A DNA stretch of 64,000 bases from an uncultured Saprospiraceae bacterium. Lineage in GTDB: Bacteria; Bacteroidota; Bacteroidia; Chitinophagales; Saprospiraceae. This document shows, in pieces, positions 45,515-54,693 of the stretch. Both the position numbers and the translations under genes were made by a program. The stretch's first letter is position 1; each line of letters starts with the position of its first letter. Location of the stretch: contig CALLPN010000001.1 in the NCBI GenBank assembly GCA_938015435.1, positions 1-64,000 of the forward strand, given 5' to 3'. The notes under the pieces were generated by a model. It searched no databases and had not been told where the DNA came from. It saw only the letters and a program-made list of their open reading frames with translations.

Positions 45515-46471
45515 ATGAAAATTAATCAATATCTGTTAGCACTACTTATGTTTGGATCGATGATGTTTACCATGACATCTTGTGGAGACGATGATCCAGT
45601 AGTAACTACACCTGAAGAAATGACTATTGCAGAGATCGTACAAGGAAATGATGATTTCTCATCTCTATTAGCTGCACTAGAAAAAACACAATTAACATCA
45701 GTACTTAATGGAACCGATGCATTTACAGTATTCGCTCCTCAAAACGATGCATTCAGTGCATTTTTGACTGCCAAAGGATTTGCGAATCTTGATGCCGTAC
45801 CGACTGATGTACTTACTCAAATTTTACTTAATCATGTAGTGTCAGGTGATGTCAAGTCTACTGACCTTTCTACTGGCTACTTTTCTAATCTAGCCACAGA
45901 ATCTACAAGTATGAATAATTTGAGTCTCTACATCGATACAAACAGTGGTGTAACTATAAACGGAGGAAGTAGCGTGACGACAGCAGATGTATCTGCCTCT
46001 AATGGAACTGTACACATAGTGGATGCAGTGATCGACCTACCGTCAGTAGTTACTTTTGCAGTAACCAATCCAGATCTTTCGATATTAGTAGAAGCTTTGA
46101 CTAGGCCATCTTTTGGATCTACCTACACTGATATACTTACTGGAACAGGGCCATTTACTGTTTTCGCTCCTAACAATACAGCCTTTGTAAATTTACTCGG
46201 GTTCTTAGGAGTAAATAGTCTCGGTGATGTAGATGATGCTACATTACAAAATGTATTAAACTATCATGTACTTGCTGGTGCTAATGTACTAGCAGGATCT
46301 CTTACAGATGAGCAGACTGCTACTACATTTCAAGGAGATGATATTACAATAGACTTAACAACCGGAGCACAGATTAAAGAAGGTGCTGGAGGGCCATCAA
46401 ACATAATCGCTACAGACATACAATCTGCCAATGGTGTTGTACATGTTATCGATACTGTACTCTTACCATAA
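45515..46471 (+). CDS. Lipoprotein with two FAS1 (fasciclin) domains
   Basis: 318 residues. Lipobox FTMTSC gives the anchored Cys23. Two fasciclin domains follow (residues ~36-175 and ~183-318), each with the H1 motif (TDAFTVFAPQNDAFSAFL and TGPFTVFAPNNTAFVNLL) and H2 motif (VHIVDAVIDLP and VHVIDTVLLP). FAS1 proteins mediate adhesion to surfaces or polysaccharides; here it is attached to a membrane. Single transcript with a terminator after it. Confidence 0.94.
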   Translation: MKINQYLLALLMFGSMMFTMTSCGDDDPVVTTPEEMTIAEIVQGNDDFSSLLAALEKTQLTSVLNGTDAFTVFAPQNDAFSAFLTAKGFANLDAVPTDVLTQILLNHVVSGDVKSTDLSTGYFSNLATESTSMNNLSLYIDTNSGVTINGGSSVTTADVSASNGTVHIVDAVIDLPSVVTFAVTNPDLSILVEALTRPSFGSTYTDILTGTGPFTVFAPNNTAFVNLLGFLGVNSLGDVDDATLQNVLNYHVLAGANVLAGSLTDEQTATTFQGDDITIDLTTGAQIKEGAGGPSNIIATDIQSANGVVHVIDTVLLP

Positions 46472-46527
46472 TAGTTTTTCATTCGGATAGATTGACTATC
46501 ATTAATAGTTTTAGTTATAATACTTGG

Positions 46528-46558
46528 GCCACTAGTCAATTGATTAGTGGCTTTTTTT
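46528..46558 (+). terminator. Rho-independent terminator of the FAS1 gene
   Basis: GCCACTA and TAGTGGC arms enclosing a second short palindrome TCAATTGA, followed by seven T. Confidence 0.88.
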
Positions 46559-46594
46559 ATTTACAAAATAGAATAGGCCAATGCTTAATCGATT

Positions 46595-46602
46595 TACATT
46601 TA
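46595..46602 (+). promoter_or_regulatory. Probable promoter of the ASPIC/UnbV-VCBS gene
   Basis: TACATTTA matches seven of eight positions of TAnnTTTG. It lies 20 bases before ATG 46623 and downstream of the earlier ATG at 46581, so it favours the inner start. Confidence 0.45.
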
Positions 46603-46622
46603 TTCTCTACCTTAGATCATAC

Positions 46623-48470
46623 ATGATAAATAATAGTTACGCAAAATTACATTTTACAGTAATCCTCATTACTGCAATCGTCTTAAGTCAAAGCTCATTG
46701 GCTCAGACCGTCAGATTTACCAATGTGAGTGTAGAGGCAGGACTTGATTATACACATGGCTTTACGGCGAGTATGCCCCCCATGCAATTTGTAATTGGAG
46801 GCGGTTCAGCTACAGGAGACATTGACAATGATGGATATCTAGATCTTTTCTTTACTCTGGGTGATGAGCAAAGCGGAGCTATGTTACATAACAATGGTGA
46901 TGGTACTTTTACAGAACTAGACGGATTTACAGGAGATAATTCATTTCCATTTTATGGTTCTGGACCTCTATTTTTTGATTACAATCAAGACCAATATATC
47001 GATCTAATCATCGGTAGTCATTTCCGTAAACCTCCTGTTATTTTTGTCAACAATGGAGATTTGACTTTCAGTAAAATAGAAAGACCTGAGTTCGAATCAT
47101 TGAATTTTGAAAACACATTTACCATCACTTCTATGGACTACAATATGGATGGTTATCAAGATTTGTTTATGTCACATTGGTTAGAAGATTTTGAAGAAAA
47201 TCATTTTTGGAAAAACAATGGAGATGGGAGTTTTAGCAATGTTGATAGTTTATTAGAATTTTATAATCCTTTCAACGATTTCGAAAATTTTCATGCCACC
47301 AATTTTACAGATATTAATGGCGATCGCTGGCCTGATTTATTGGCCGCTTCGGATTTTGAAACCAGTCAAATATGGATCAATTCAGACGGCAAAAAATTTG
47401 AACTAGATACAATCAACATTCTAAATGATGAAAACGGAATGGGATCAACAGTTGCTGACTTTGACAATGATGGCGATATGGACTGGTACATGACTAACAT
47501 TTATGACGACGATGGAATAGTAGAAGGCAACTGGGGCACGACTGGCAATAAGTTATATGTCAATGATGGCAACGGAGTGTTTACCGAAGAAGCAGAGCTA
47601 AGAGGCGTGCAGAATACAGATTGGGGATGGGGCACATCATTCTCGGACTTTGACAACGATGGATTTCTTGATCTCATTGCGACCAATGGATGGCCTTACA
47701 ATAATGAACAGTTCCTAAATGATAATACCAAAGTATTCCTCTCGCAAGAAGGCGAATATTTTATAGATATTACTCAAAGCACAGGGCTTCTAGATTCGTT
47801 ACAAGGAAGAGGGCTATCAGCCTTTGATTATGATTTGGATGGTGATCTAGATGTATTTATTACTAATATAAATGGGGCCGTATCACTATGGAGAAACGAC
47901 CTAGATAATGGTAATCATTATCTCACGGTGACTCTAACTGAGCCTACTATTAATAGGATGGCTCTCGGTGCTCGGGTACAAGTCCATAGCAATGGAATCA
48001 CTCAGACTAGAGAGATAAGATGTGGATCTAACTATACCTCTCAAGATCCTATGAATGCACATTTTGGCCTAGGTGACAATGAAGTCTTAGATAGCATGGT
48101 TATTACTTGGCAAGATGGCTCTATACAATCTTATTATAATGTAGAAACCAATCAAAATATGAATATTACTAAGTTATTAGTCAGCACTAATAATAGCTAT
48201 AATAAACCTATATCTGCGAACGTCTACCCTAACCCATCGCCAAATGATATTAGAATAGAATTCGAAAATATCGAAACTGCATCTAATCTTAGGTGTGAAA
48301 TATTCAATTCACAAGGACATCTAATTGACCTATTAACGGAATATACTATAGTTGACAAATATTTATCTTTTACATATACTCCTAATCAAAACCATGTTCC
48401 GGGTATATACTTTGTACATATAACTAATAGTAGTAATAAGATATTAAGCGTATCTTTCGTCATTGAATAA
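46623..48470 (+). CDS. T9SS-secreted FG-GAP/VCBS and ASPIC-UnbV repeat protein
   Basis: 615 residues from ATG 46623 (the frame can start at 46581; promoter position and a clean signal peptide HFTVILITAIVLSQSSLAQ favour the inner one). The body is a seven-bladed propeller of FG-GAP/VCBS repeats, each with a calcium-loop such as GDIDNDGYLDLFF, DYNMDGYQDLFM, DINGDRWPDLL and DYDLDGDLDVFI. Next comes an ASPIC/UnbV domain (ALGARVQVHSNGITQ, IRCGSNYTSQDPMNAHFGLG). Last: type A sorting domain starting NVYPNPSPNDIRIEF. Secreted carbohydrate- or matrix-binding protein is likely. The next gene starts 18 bases later. Confidence 0.88.
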   Translation: MINNSYAKLHFTVILITAIVLSQSSLAQTVRFTNVSVEAGLDYTHGFTASMPPMQFVIGGGSATGDIDNDGYLDLFFTLGDEQSGAMLHNNGDGTFTELDGFTGDNSFPFYGSGPLFFDYNQDQYIDLIIGSHFRKPPVIFVNNGDLTFSKIERPEFESLNFENTFTITSMDYNMDGYQDLFMSHWLEDFEENHFWKNNGDGSFSNVDSLLEFYNPFNDFENFHATNFTDINGDRWPDLLAASDFETSQIWINSDGKKFELDTINILNDENGMGSTVADFDNDGDMDWYMTNIYDDDGIVEGNWGTTGNKLYVNDGNGVFTEEAELRGVQNTDWGWGTSFSDFDNDGFLDLIATNGWPYNNEQFLNDNTKVFLSQEGEYFIDITQSTGLLDSLQGRGLSAFDYDLDGDLDVFITNINGAVSLWRNDLDNGNHYLTVTLTEPTINRMALGARVQVHSNGITQTREIRCGSNYTSQDPMNAHFGLGDNEVLDSMVITWQDGSIQSYYNVETNQNMNITKLLVSTNNSYNKPISANVYPNPSPNDIRIEFENIETASNLRCEIFNSQGHLIDLLTEYTIVDKYLSFTYTPNQNHVPGIYFVHITNSSNKILSVSFVIE

Positions 48471-48488
48471 GAAATCATACTCTAATAC

Positions 48489-49166
48489 ATGCGCGATTTT
48501 ATCCTACTCTGCCTGCTCGTTTCGATGTCTTCATCCATATCTGCTCAACAGGTAGAATTTTTTGGAGGGATCAATTCTAATCATTTGTATGATAGCAATT
48601 CTAAAGATGCTTTCCCTTATTCCTCTTCCCTTAGTTCGGGTAAGGACTTTACTTTTGGTTTTAGCTTTGACAACCCTAACATGAATGGCTATGCTAGTAG
48701 AATAACATTAAGCTATAGCAGAATAACAGGATCCGTTTCAACTGGTTTTGTTGATCCTGATCTATCCGATTCTGGTAGCTTTACTTCTGCCAATATCGAG
48801 AAAAATACGATTAATCTAGCATTATACCCCTTCACTTTTATAATACAAAACATCTATATGAGCTTCGGAGTACAGGGTAATTTTATGTTGAGCAATAACA
48901 CCACTGGAGAATATGGCTATATCAATTTGGGTGGACAACAACCGTTAGGCCCTACTGCTTCTGCTACAGAACCAACCTTTCATAAAGACATTGGTTATGG
49001 CCTCGCAATGCGTATTCATTACAACATCATGCTTAACAATGGTATTAGCATCATACCGCAATACAATCTCTATTACGGCATCGGAGAAGAATATTCCACC
49101 GCAGAATCAGAGAAAATCAAAGTATGGCAGCAATTATTGGCTATAGGTATTGGCATGCAGTTTTAA
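48489..49166 (+). CDS. Outer-membrane beta-barrel protein, unknown
   Basis: 225 residues. Signal peptide (DFILLCLLVSMSSSISAQ), then alternating strands (VEFFGGINSNHLYDS, FTFGFSFDNPNMNGYASRI, IYMSFGVQGNFML) ending in LAIGIGMQF with a terminal Phe, the signature of outer-membrane barrels. Residues ~55-85 contain strands typical of porin-like or OMP_b-brl proteins. Follows the FG-GAP protein gene by 18 bases, so it may be a partner of it; function unknown. Confidence 0.75.
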   Translation: MRDFILLCLLVSMSSSISAQQVEFFGGINSNHLYDSNSKDAFPYSSSLSSGKDFTFGFSFDNPNMNGYASRITLSYSRITGSVSTGFVDPDLSDSGSFTSANIEKNTINLALYPFTFIIQNIYMSFGVQGNFMLSNNTTGEYGYINLGGQQPLGPTASATEPTFHKDIGYGLAMRIHYNIMLNNGISIIPQYNLYYGIGEEYSTAESEKIKVWQQLLAIGIGMQF

Positions 49167-49255
49167 TTCTACTATTTTATTGGGTTACCGCGATCATTGA
49201 CTTGACAATCTGAATTGATACGGTAATTGAATTCTAATTGGTCTGCTCAATTGCT

Positions 49256-49263
49256 TATATTCG
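49256..49263 (+). promoter_or_regulatory. Promoter -7 box of ettA
   Basis: TATATTCG, one change from TAnnTTTG. The -33 region is unclear. Expected leader about 40-45 bases. Confidence 0.5.
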
Positions 49264-49264
49264 C

Positions 49265-49283
49265 ATATCTCAAAATGAGATAT
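49265..49283 (+). repeat. Inverted repeat in the ettA leader
   Basis: Perfect arms ATATCTC and GAGATAT around AAAAT, directly after the promoter. It could be an operator or form a small hairpin at the mRNA 5' end. Confidence 0.5.
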
Positions 49284-49311
49284 TGACACAACTAGAACAT
49301 AAGCAATAACA

Positions 49312-50985
49312 ATGGCAGATAACAAGAAAGTAATTTTCGCAATGGAGGGAGTCAGTAAGACTTTTCCACCTTCTAAGAAAGTACTCAATAACATATGGCT
49401 TTCATTTTACTATGGAGCTAAAATCGGTGTACTCGGTCTCAATGGATCTGGTAAGTCTAGCTTACTCAAACTTATCGCTGGATTAGATACCAACTATGAA
49501 GGTAAGATCACATTCGATAAAGAATATAAAATAGGATACCTAGCTCAAGAACCAGTACTCGATGAGACTAAGACTGTAAAAGAAATAGTTCAAGAAGGGC
49601 TCAAAGAGATCAATGATGTAGTAAAAGCTTACGAAGCGGTATCTGCAAAGCTTGCAGAGCCTATGTCTGATGATGAGATGATGAAAGTTATCAACGAACA
49701 AGGCGAACTACTAGAGAAAATGGATCTCGTAGGTGGATGGGACATAGATCATACACTAGACGTAGCCATGGAAGCATTAAGATGTCCTCCAGATGATGCT
49801 AAAGTATCTGTACTATCGGGTGGAGAGCGCCGTAGAGTAGCATTGTGTAGATTACTACTCAGTAAACCAGATATCCTACTACTAGATGAGCCAACTAACC
49901 ACTTGGATGCAGAGAGTGTGCACTGGTTAGAACAATTCCTTAAGTCATTCCCAGGTACAGTTATCGCTGTAACTCACGATAGATACTTCTTAGATAATGT
50001 AGCCGGTTGGATATTAGAACTAGATCGTGGTGAAGGAATCCCATGGGAAGGAAACTATAGTACGTGGCTAGAGCAAAAGTCAAATCGTATGGCCAATGAA
50101 GAAAAGGCTGCAAGTAAGAGACAAAAAGCCCTCAAGCGTGAGCTCGAATGGGTAAGATCAAAAGCTAAAGGACAGCAAACCAAAGGAAAAGCACGTCTTA
50201 ACGCATACGAAGCACTTAGTAATGCCGAACAAAAAGAGAAAGAAGCTAAGCTAGAACTTATAATACCCGCTGGACCTAGATTAGGTGATACTGTAATAGA
50301 AATCGAAAACCTAGTCAAGTCATACGATAATAGAGTACTTATAGATGGGCTTAATATGTCGATCCCTAAAAATGCAATCGTTGGTATCGTAGGACCAAAC
50401 GGTGTAGGTAAGTCTACCCTTTTCCGTATGATCATGGGAGAAGAACAGCCTGATAGTGGAAGCGTAACTGTTGGAGATACAGTAAAACTTGCATACGTAG
50501 ATCAATCACACGAATCCTTAACTCCAGACAAGACCATATTCCAAGTAGTCGGTAATGGTCAAGACCTTATGGAAGTACAGGGGAAGGAAATGAATGTGAG
50601 AGCTTACATTAGTAAATTCAACTTTGCTGGTGGAGACCAACAAAAGAAAGTAGGTGTATTATCTGGTGGAGAAAGAAACAGATTACACTTAGCGATTACT
50701 TTGAAAGAAGGAGGAAATGTAATTCTACTGGATGAGCCTACTAACGATATTGATGTCAATACATTGAGGTCTCTAGAGGAAGCTATTGAAAATTTTGCTG
50801 GTTGTGTCCTAGTCATTAGTCACGATAGATGGTTTATTAATAGACTCGCGACACACATACTTGCTTACGAAGACGAAGGTGAGATTATCTTCTTTGAAGG
50901 TAATTACTCTGCTTATGAAAAGAACAAAAAAGAGAGACTAGGAGATGTAGCGCCTAGAAGACCTAGATTTAAGAACTTATTGTAA
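49312..50985 (+). CDS. ettA: Energy-dependent translational throttle protein EttA (ABC-F)
   Basis: 557 residues, the normal length. ABC-F ATPase that binds the ribosome E site and slows the first peptide bond when energy is low. Two nucleotide-binding domains without membrane parts: Walker A GLNGSGKSS at 42-50 and GPNGVGKST; signatures LSGGERRRVALCRLLL and LSGGERNRLHLAITL; Walker B DILLLDEPTNHLD and VILLDEPTNDIDV. The linker (residues ~245-320) is the highly charged P-site tRNA-interaction motif (ALKRELEWVRSKAKGQQTKG). Single gene with its own terminator. Confidence 0.96.
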   Translation: MADNKKVIFAMEGVSKTFPPSKKVLNNIWLSFYYGAKIGVLGLNGSGKSSLLKLIAGLDTNYEGKITFDKEYKIGYLAQEPVLDETKTVKEIVQEGLKEINDVVKAYEAVSAKLAEPMSDDEMMKVINEQGELLEKMDLVGGWDIDHTLDVAMEALRCPPDDAKVSVLSGGERRRVALCRLLLSKPDILLLDEPTNHLDAESVHWLEQFLKSFPGTVIAVTHDRYFLDNVAGWILELDRGEGIPWEGNYSTWLEQKSNRMANEEKAASKRQKALKRELEWVRSKAKGQQTKGKARLNAYEALSNAEQKEKEAKLELIIPAGPRLGDTVIEIENLVKSYDNRVLIDGLNMSIPKNAIVGIVGPNGVGKSTLFRMIMGEEQPDSGSVTVGDTVKLAYVDQSHESLTPDKTIFQVVGNGQDLMEVQGKEMNVRAYISKFNFAGGDQQKKVGVLSGGERNRLHLAITLKEGGNVILLDEPTNDIDVNTLRSLEEAIENFAGCVLVISHDRWFINRLATHILAYEDEGEIIFFEGNYSAYEKNKKERLGDVAPRRPRFKNLL

Positions 50986-51013
50986 TAACTTCAAATTCAG
51001 AATAAAAATAAAG

Positions 51014-51048
51014 TGCCAACCTTCTTATGATCGTTGGCATTTTTTTTT
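51014..51048 (+). terminator. Rho-independent terminator of ettA
   Basis: TGCCAAC and GTTGGCA arms with a 12-base loop, followed by nine T. Confidence 0.92.
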
Positions 51049-51198
51049 ACAAATATTATAATGAATGCCTGATGGAGACCAAGTGACATCCGAAGGAACT
51101 ATGAATTCTTTCATGGTATTACACCACAGCACAAATTGCGAATGGAATAAAAAATGGCTGCCTAGATTCCTTACCAATCATCCAGAAATCGAATATAA

Positions 51199-51472
51199 TT
51201 TCAACACTTTACTTTACTTTACTTTTACAGAAATTACAATTCGAAAGATGGCATATGTAATGAGGATCAAGATTATTTAAAGAAAGTAAAAGATACATTA
51301 GACCTCAAACAAGCAAAAACACTTTTTAATTGGAGTCGATTTGAACGAAACTAATTATGTTTTTTTCAAGCCAGTACAATGAAAAAGGTGGAGAAGTTCA
51401 GTCGTTTACTTAGAAGAAAACTTGATCAAGCTACAAGCATTATACACTTTGGAACTGGATGCTAAAAAATAA
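51199..51472 (+). pseudogene. Decayed gene fragment with at least three frame changes
   Basis: Between ettA and the next minus gene, protein-like stretches occur in different plus-strand frames but join well: DGICNEDQDYLKKVKDTLDL (51247-51306) and QAKTLF in frame 1; LIGVDLNETNYVFFKPVQ (51326-51379) in frame 2; YNEKGGEVQSF (51375-51407) in frame 3; YLEENLIKLQALYTLELDAK back in frame 2, ending in a TAA at 51470-51472. Read together they give a plausible C-terminal ~85 residues of a helical protein. Upstream (51065-51200) frame 2 also looks coding. No family recognised. Sequencing errors could explain one frameshift, not three. Confidence 0.45.
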
Positions 51473-51481
51473 ATTATCAGG

Positions 51482-51964
51482 TTACACAAACCTCTTGTGC
51501 CAACTATCATTCATTGGCTTACACCATTCTTTAAGAAAGGCATCTTTATTCTTTACAAGATTATCAAATACGAAAGTATCTTTTTGTAATCGACCATCTG
51601 CAACAGCAGTCTCTAATTCTGTAAGCGGCATTGTACTTATCTCTTCGTCGATCATATAAGCCACCTCATCACGCCCCATAAGCGATACGCCAAAGTGAGA
51701 TTCTAATTGCTTTACAAATCTTACGGAACCATCTATCGAGCATCCACTCGCACCAGCCAATGATTCATCTACGAACATAGCTAAGAACCTTCGATGAAAT
51801 ACATTACCATAGGTCATCAACATATTTTGATGGCTAGTCCATTGATCTAAGAAGTCAAATATCATTGGTCTAATTTCATCCAGTTCATCATAAGTAAATT
51901 CTCTATCTGCTTGATAGATCCATACTTTGGCGCTGTTGTCTAATGCTATAAGATCGAGTATCAT
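51482..51964 (-). CDS. Conserved Bacteroidota protein of unknown function
   Basis: 160 residues. The opening LDLIALDNSAKVWIYQADRE and the motifs NVFHRRFLAMFVDES and GCSIDGSVRFVKQLE are well known to me from many Bacteroidota genomes, where the protein is sometimes labelled 'ABC transporter ATPase' although no Walker motifs exist. Cytoplasmic; likely a core protein of the phylum. Between the decayed fragment and the repeat pair. Confidence 0.85.
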   Translation of the reverse strand: MILDLIALDNSAKVWIYQADREFTYDELDEIRPMIFDFLDQWTSHQNMLMTYGNVFHRRFLAMFVDESLAGASGCSIDGSVRFVKQLESHFGVSLMGRDEVAYMIDEEISTMPLTELETAVADGRLQKDTFVFDNLVKNKDAFLKEWCKPMNDSWHKRFV

Positions 51965-52020
51965 TAGTTTTATTTGTTTGTCTAAAATTTTTATCGTTTC
52001 ACTTGTTCGACACTTTAGTG

Positions 52021-52089
52021 GTCAACGCGATTGTACCAATCGCTGCCGGACTTCGCTTGATGCATTTTAAATTTTCAAGCGGAGCTTTA
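52021..52089. repeat. 69-bp repeat, copy 1, containing two hairpins
   Basis: Starts GTCAACGCGATTGTACCAAT and ends CAAGCGGAGCTTTA. Contains perfect inverted repeat GCGATTG-TAC-CAATCGC and a second stem CTTCGCTTGA ... TCAAGCGGAG (nine of ten pairs). It is in the gap between two minus-strand genes. Confidence 0.85.
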
Positions 52090-52108
52090 TGCGATTTATC
52101 GTGGCAAA

Positions 52109-52177
52109 GTCAACGCGATTGTACCAATCGCTGCCTGACTTCGCTTGATGCGTTTTTATTTTTCAAGCGGAGCTTTA
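52109..52177. repeat. 69-bp repeat, copy 2
   Basis: Same orientation as copy 1, period 88 bases, identical over the first 27 bases and nearly so elsewhere; both hairpins kept. The next gene's stop (TGG-TAG end of the Fe-S protein) follows 15 bases later, so it may also act as its 3' hairpin. Confidence 0.85.
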
Positions 52178-52191
52178 AAAATAAAAACTCT

Positions 52192-52953
52192 CTACCATCC
52201 ATTAGCATTTACAATCAACTCCGAAATATCAAAAACCATCACTTTATCTTCTTTCTCTTTTGCTGTAATTCCATCACTGATCATAGTAATACAAAATGGG
52301 CAATTCGCCGCTACGATATCTGCACCACTAGCGAGAGCTTCTTCTACTCTTTCCATATTGATACGCTTATCTCCTGGCTCATCTTCTTTAAACATCTGAG
52401 CGCCACCAGCACCACAACATAATCCATTCGCTCTACTACGCTTCAGTTCTGTTAAGTCTCCGTCAAGAGCTTCTATTGCCTTTCTAGGCGCTTCGTATTC
52501 ACCATTGACACGACCTAGATAACATGAGTCGTGATAAGTAATTTTTTTTCCTTTATATGCACCACCTTCAATAGTGAGTCTACCCTCTTCCATCAAAGTA
52601 CTGATCAATTGTGTGTGATGTACTACATCATAATTCCCTCCGAGTGCAGGATATTCATTCTTAATAGTATTAAAGCAATGTGGACATGCCGTTACTATTT
52701 TTTTGACACCGTACATATTCATCGTCTGTACATTTTGATTGGCCGTCATCTGGAATATAAACTCATTACCAGCACGACGAGCCGGATCACCAGTACAACT
52801 TTCCTCAGTACCTAAGATCGCAAAGTCGATTCCTACATTTTGTAAGATAGTACTAAGTGCTTTTGTAACTCTCTGCGCTCTCGCATCGTAACTACCTGCA
52901 CAACCCACCCAGAATAATATTTCTGGTTTCATATTTTCGGCTGCCATTTCTGA
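52192..52953 (-). CDS. Cysteine-rich (CCG-domain) Fe-S oxidoreductase subunit
   Basis: 253 residues from the ATG at 52953 (MSEMAAENMKPEILFWVGC; a further ATG at 52974 is possible). Two CCG-type motifs that hold a Fe-S cluster: VTACPHCFNTIKNEYP with HHTQLI, and the C-terminal LCCGAGGAQMF with NCPFC. ILFWVGCAGSYDARAQ and GTEESCTGDPARRAGNE complete the family signature, HdrB/LutA/GlpC-like. Works as the partner subunit of the membrane Fe-S protein encoded upstream, in electron transfer to or from quinone. The substrate is unknown. Confidence 0.88.
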   Translation of the reverse strand, partial: SEMAAENMKPEILFWVGCAGSYDARAQRVTKALSTILQNVGIDFAILGTEESCTGDPARRAGNEFIFQMTANQNVQTMNMYGVKKIVTACPHCFNTIKNEYPALGGNYDVVHHTQLISTLMEEGRLTIEGGAYKGKKITYHDSCYLGRVNGEYEAPRKAIEALDGDLTELKRSRANGLCCGAGGAQMFKEDEPGDKRINMERVEEALASGADIVAANCPFCITMISDGITAKEKEDKVMVFDISELIVNANGW

Positions 52954-53146
52954 CATTATTTTTATCTTCTTCATTTTATTCGAGTTTGAGTGTTTTCGAT
53001 ATCGCGATTATGCGACCGCTCATTAACTTTAATGAATAGTTTATTTCTATTTAATCTTCTATTTATTATAGGATTGGAAAACTGTCTAACTGAATTGTTA
53101 ATCTTTAAATTTCTCCAATCAATAACTTTTTCCAATTTGATAATTA

Positions 53147-54517
53147 CTAATCTTCTATATCCGCTGTCCATGCATCTCTTGCATCTGGAATCGTCCATAC
53201 GCTTCCGCTATTTTCTACCGCATTGAACATCGGCATCCAATCAGCAGGACCAGCACTATTAGTAAGTATCTCATACCTACGCAATTCTAAGATTGGCTCC
53301 AGTGGATTGATCATAATAGGACAAGCTTCTACACATGCATTACATGCTGTACAGGCATTGATTTCCTCTTGACTAATATAGTCAAATAGTGATTTACCAT
53401 CGTCAAAATTATCTGCCGTAAGAGTAGTTTCTCCAGCATTATCTTTAGAGATATATTTAGTTTGACCACTGTCAATCTTTTCTCCGATCTCAGTGGCTCT
53501 ATCTCTAATATCCATCATTACTTTACGAGGAGAAAGTTTCTTTCCTGTAAGGTTGGCTGGACATACAGATGTACACCTTCCACATTCTGTACAACTATAA
53601 GCACCAAGTATATTTTTCCAAGAGAGATTAGTCACATCATTAGCTCCAAAATCTGGCATATCGTCAGTCATCTCTAGTGCTTCACCTTCTGGGGTAATCC
53701 CCATCATCGACTGTACTTCACCCATGATATCAGGCATATTACTCATCTCACCTCTAGGTTTGATCGGAGTAAAGTATACATTGAAGAATGCTAAGAAAAT
53801 ATGTAAATGCTTACTTAGAGGTAAGTACAATATAAATCCAACTACTGCTGATAGGTGTAGCCACCAACCAAATCGCTCTAACACTTGAAGTGCATCTTGT
53901 CCCCATCCATCTAAAAACAAAGGAGCTAGAGAACTACTAATAGCAAGATATCCTGTATCATGATAATGTGTTGGATCTATCTTTTGCAACATGACATCAG
54001 CTCCATTCATAGTCATCACACCTACAATCAGTATCAATTCTCCTATCAGAATAAGATTACCATCAATCTTTGGCCATCCGTTCATTTCATTCATCACTAA
54101 CCTCGGAACCTTAAGCAAATTACGTCTAGCTAAAAATGCTACGGTTGCTACAAGAGCTAAAATTGTTAGAATCTCAATAGAATTAATAATTAAAGTGTAA
54201 AGTCCTCCTAAGAAAGGCAAGAATATTCGATGTGTTCCAAACAAGCCATCTACAATTATTTCGATCAGTTCGATCTGAGTAAATAGAAATGCTACGTAGA
54301 TAAATCCGTGAAGCACGGCAGGAATCCACCTTTTAAACATCTTTTTTTGACCAAAAGCAATGAGAAAAACATTCTTCCATCTAGCTCCTTCGCTTCCTAC
54401 TATCTCTCTATCTTTACCTAGATTGATATTTCTGTAGATCGCAGCATAGGCCTTATAGGCTATTCTGAATGTGACTACGACTACTAATAGAAATATAATT
54501 TGTTGAATACCCATCAC
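53147..54517 (-). CDS. Membrane-bound 4Fe-4S oxidoreductase (HdrDE-like)
   Basis: 456 residues. N-terminal half has about five membrane helices (IFLLVVVVTFRIAYKAYA; WIPAVLHGFIYVAFLFTQIELI; LTILALVATVAFLARR) with conserved His for heme (LHGF, HYHDTGYLA, LSKHLHIFL). The C-terminal half has two [4Fe-4S] motifs: CTECGRCTSVCP and CTACNACVEACP. It resembles fused heterodisulfide-reductase E-D-type proteins of Bacteroidota. Predicted to pass electrons between the CCG subunit encoded downstream and menaquinone. A 190-base gap separates the two genes. Confidence 0.85.
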   Translation of the reverse strand: MMGIQQIIFLLVVVVTFRIAYKAYAAIYRNINLGKDREIVGSEGARWKNVFLIAFGQKKMFKRWIPAVLHGFIYVAFLFTQIELIEIIVDGLFGTHRIFLPFLGGLYTLIINSIEILTILALVATVAFLARRNLLKVPRLVMNEMNGWPKIDGNLILIGELILIVGVMTMNGADVMLQKIDPTHYHDTGYLAISSSLAPLFLDGWGQDALQVLERFGWWLHLSAVVGFILYLPLSKHLHIFLAFFNVYFTPIKPRGEMSNMPDIMGEVQSMMGITPEGEALEMTDDMPDFGANDVTNLSWKNILGAYSCTECGRCTSVCPANLTGKKLSPRKVMMDIRDRATEIGEKIDSGQTKYISKDNAGETTLTADNFDDGKSLFDYISQEEINACTACNACVEACPIMINPLEPILELRRYEILTNSAGPADWMPMFNAVENSGSVWTIPDARDAWTADIED

Positions 54518-54662
54518 TTAGTTATTTGCTGCAAATTACGAAGAAGTGAAGTATTACAGATATTTCTAATGTAGAGATTATTGAATTGGGCTAAATTAGA
54601 ATCATTCTATGATCATCACTATTTTTAATGCATTATAGAGTACAATAGCTAATAGTTAACCG

Positions 54663-54670
54663 TATTATTG
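54663..54670 (+). promoter_or_regulatory. Possible promoter of the phosphoribosyltransferase gene
   Basis: TATTATTG, seven of eight to TAnnTTTG, 23 bases before the ATG. Confidence 0.35.
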
Positions 54671-54693
54671 ATTTACATTAAAGATAAGGGCAC

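Noticed and set aside
52003-52422. Plus-strand frame of 139 residues covering the two repeats
   Set aside because: It crosses the paired repeat and the end of the Fe-S gene on the other strand, with no protein-like stretches.
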